Shown here piece by piece: positions 53,868-55,219 of a stretch of DNA of 55,219 nucleotides. A program made the translations under genes and the position numbers. Origin of the DNA: Saprospiraceae bacterium (GTDB taxonomy: Bacteria > Bacteroidota > Bacteroidia > Chitinophagales > Saprospiraceae); assembly GCA_027080725.1 (NCBI GenBank), contig JALWRC010000069.1, forward strand, positions 1-55,219, read 5' to 3'. Under the pieces are notes generated by a model. The model did not search any database, had not been told where the DNA came from, and saw only the letters and a list, made by a program, of their open reading frames with translations. The number at the start of each line of letters is the position of its first letter. The first letter of the stretch is position 1.

Positions 53868-53969
53868 GAACTATTTGCCCCTATAGCAAACATTTATATA
53901 TTTAAATTTACATCCATTTTGTACTAAAATTACTCTATTTCAGAAAAAAATGAACTATTCGAGGCTGAA

Positions 53970-54001
53970 TTGACTTTATTCGGTGAGAATAACTAATTTT
54001 G
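53970..54001 (+). promoter_or_regulatory. Promoter of panD with almost no leader
   Basis: TTGAC (53970-53974) and TAATTTTG (53994-54001) are 19 bases apart, an ideal Bacteroidota pair. The panD ATG is at 54010, so transcription would start within a few bases of it. Confidence 0.65.
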
Positions 54002-54009
54002 CCGCCAAT

Positions 54010-54366
54010 ATGCTATTACAAATATTTAAATCTAAAATACACCGCGCCACCGTCACAGAGGCCAATCTCAACTACATCGGGAGCATCACGATAGATGAAG
54101 ACCTCCTGGATGCCGCTGGTATGATGGCCGGAGAAAGGGTGCAAATCGTCAACAACAATAATGGCGAAAGGATTGAGACCTACATCATTGCCGGAGAAAG
54201 GGGCCAAGGCACCATCTGCCTCAACGGTGCGGCTGCAAGAAGGGTCGAGGTGGGAGATGTCATCATCATCATCTCCTACGGCTATATGACGGCCGAAGAA
54301 GCGAAAACATTCAAACCGGCTACCGTATTTGTAGATGAACAAAACAAGATTAAAGAGGTAGTTTGA
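54010..54366 (+). CDS. panD: Aspartate 1-decarboxylase
   Basis: PanD makes beta-alanine for coenzyme A from aspartate, using a pyruvoyl group formed by self-cleavage. The 118-residue protein has the cleavage site YIGS with Gly24-Ser25 and the N-terminal [20 protein letters not shown]. It also has the C-terminal [21 protein letters not shown] longer frame starting at 53983 is rejected because it would begin upstream of the promoter. The stop overlaps the TTG start of the next gene (54363-54366), implying coupled translation. Confidence 0.95.
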   Translation: MLLQIFKSKIHRATVTEANLNYIGSITIDEDLLDAAGMMAGERVQIVNNNNGERIETYIIAGERGQGTICLNGAAARRVEVGDVIIIISYGYMTAEEAKTFKPATVFVDEQNKIKEVV

Positions 54367-55219
54367 AGAAAATAGGAGGACAAATAGCGCGTTTTCTTAT
54401 ATTTTTTAGTGCCGGGATGGGCATCCTGTACCTCGTCTATCACAACCTAAACAGTTCCTATCAAGCCGATTGTGCACTCAAAGGAATCCCCCGGGAAGAA
54501 TGCAGTTTGATGAATAAAGTCTGGACAGACTTCCTACAAGTGGACCTTAGCTGGCTCTCACTTGTCCTCATCGCTTTTATGATTAGCAATGTTTTGCGGA
54601 CCTTTAGATGGCAAATGCTGTTGCGTCCGTTGGGGTATTCCCCCGGGTTTTTAACCGCCTTCTTCAGTATTATGCTGGGATATTTTGCCAATCTGGGCAT
54701 TCCGCGCATGGGGGAAGTCTTTCGTGGACTCGCCCTCTCCAAACACGACGATATCCCATTCGAAAAAGTCATGGGCACCATTGTCACAGACCGGATAATG
54801 GACGTGGTGATGCTCGGCATTTTTTTACTTTTGGGTTTTTGGGTAGAGTTTGATACATTTTGGAGCTTTTTGTCCGGCGCCCTTCAAAGTAAGAGCATCT
54901 CTCCCCTATCCATTACCGTTTTGACATTGTTCTTAATCGGAGGAGGAGCATTGCTGCTTTTCACTCGAAATACTTGGAGTCAGTGGAAGATGGTCCGCGT
55001 TATTGCGGACAAGCTAATGGGCTTTTGGGAGGGAATAAAATCGGTCAAGTCGGTCTCGAGTCCTCCTCTATTTATATTTTATACGGTAGGCATTGGGCCA
55101 TGTATTTTATGATGCTTTACCTCTGCTTTAAGTGCTATGCGCCGACTTCCGGGTTGGGCTTAAAAGCCGCCCTTGTCACATTTGATTTTGGCTCATTGGG
55201 GATGGTCGCGCCGTTTCCC
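54363..55219 (+). pseudogene. Lysylphosphatidylglycerol synthase-type membrane protein, frameshifted and cut by the window end
   Basis: This membrane protein (LPG synthase transmembrane/UPF0104 family) starts at TTG 54363 as [15 protein letters not shown]. It has LRTFRWQMLLRPLGY, FFSIMLGYFANLGIPRMGEVFRG and TDRIMDVVMLGIF. The frame stops at 55112. If one base is restored near 55092-55093, the next frame reads AMYFMMLYLCFKCYAPTSGLG and GSLGMVAPFP. This is the expected continuation, so one base was lost there. The gene continues past 55219. It is coupled to panD. Biological role is unknown; family members flip or modify lipids. Confidence 0.8.

Noticed and set aside
1-55219. CRISPR arrays, tRNA and rRNA genes
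   Set aside because: No regularly spaced direct repeats, cloverleaf-like sequences or rRNA stretches were noticed by eye.

Overview
The window looks like chromosomal DNA of a member of the Bacteroidota, probably a Saprospiria-type marine or aquatic glycan degrader (the lineage is inferred). The signs are TonB-dependent receptors with carboxypeptidase-like N-terminal domains, many secreted proteins ending in type IX secretion (Por) sorting domains, and promoters of the TAnnTTTG type.

Layout. Positions 1-126 appear to be the end of an insertion sequence whose transposase runs off the left edge. Positions 304-43811 form a large polysaccharide utilization locus. Its minus-strand arm (304-10611) has a frameshifted TonB receptor, a SASA-type acetylesterase, a DUF4861 lipoprotein, the ketodeoxyuronate genes kduD, kdgK and kduI, and a LacI-family regulator. 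The divergent arm (10996-14577) carries eda and a complete TRAP transporter (dctP, dctQ, dctM). Together these convert 5-keto-4-deoxyuronate through KDG and KDPG to pyruvate and glyceraldehyde 3-phosphate. A seven-heme cytochrome-like gene (14863-17346) lies in the middle. From 17759 to 38729 the same kinds of gene occur twice: a SusD-less TonB receptor, a T9SS-sorted beta-helix protein, and a second beta-helix protein with an NHDD motif. Added to these are an alpha/beta hydrolase, a four-repeat surface protein and an Asp-rich protein. A GH78 and a GH2 enzyme (38878-43811) close the locus. Five sites matching the LacI-type palindrome TGCAAACGWTTGCA sit at the promoters of eda-dctPQM, the beta-helix/TonB pairs and the GH78 operon, so one regulator probably controls the whole set. 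The substrate is inferred to be an acetylated, rhamnosylated, uronate-containing glycan. No sulfatase was seen.

The right side (43829-55219) holds housekeeping and hypothetical genes: yihY, a thioesterase, several small unknowns, another T9SS beta-helix protein, purH, panD and a frameshifted LPG-synthase-like membrane protein.

Two structures are not explained by genes. First, a 13-bp non-palindromic word, GGTATGAAATGGT, occurs six times exactly and at least eight more times with one mismatch, on both strands, between genes and inside genes in several reading frames. Second, an element of about 110 bp occurs twice in tandem in the purH leader and once between kduD and the DUF4861 gene. Each copy begins with a tiny reading frame (MKPT, MKST or MKPTRL) followed by a hairpin whose stem shows compensatory change.
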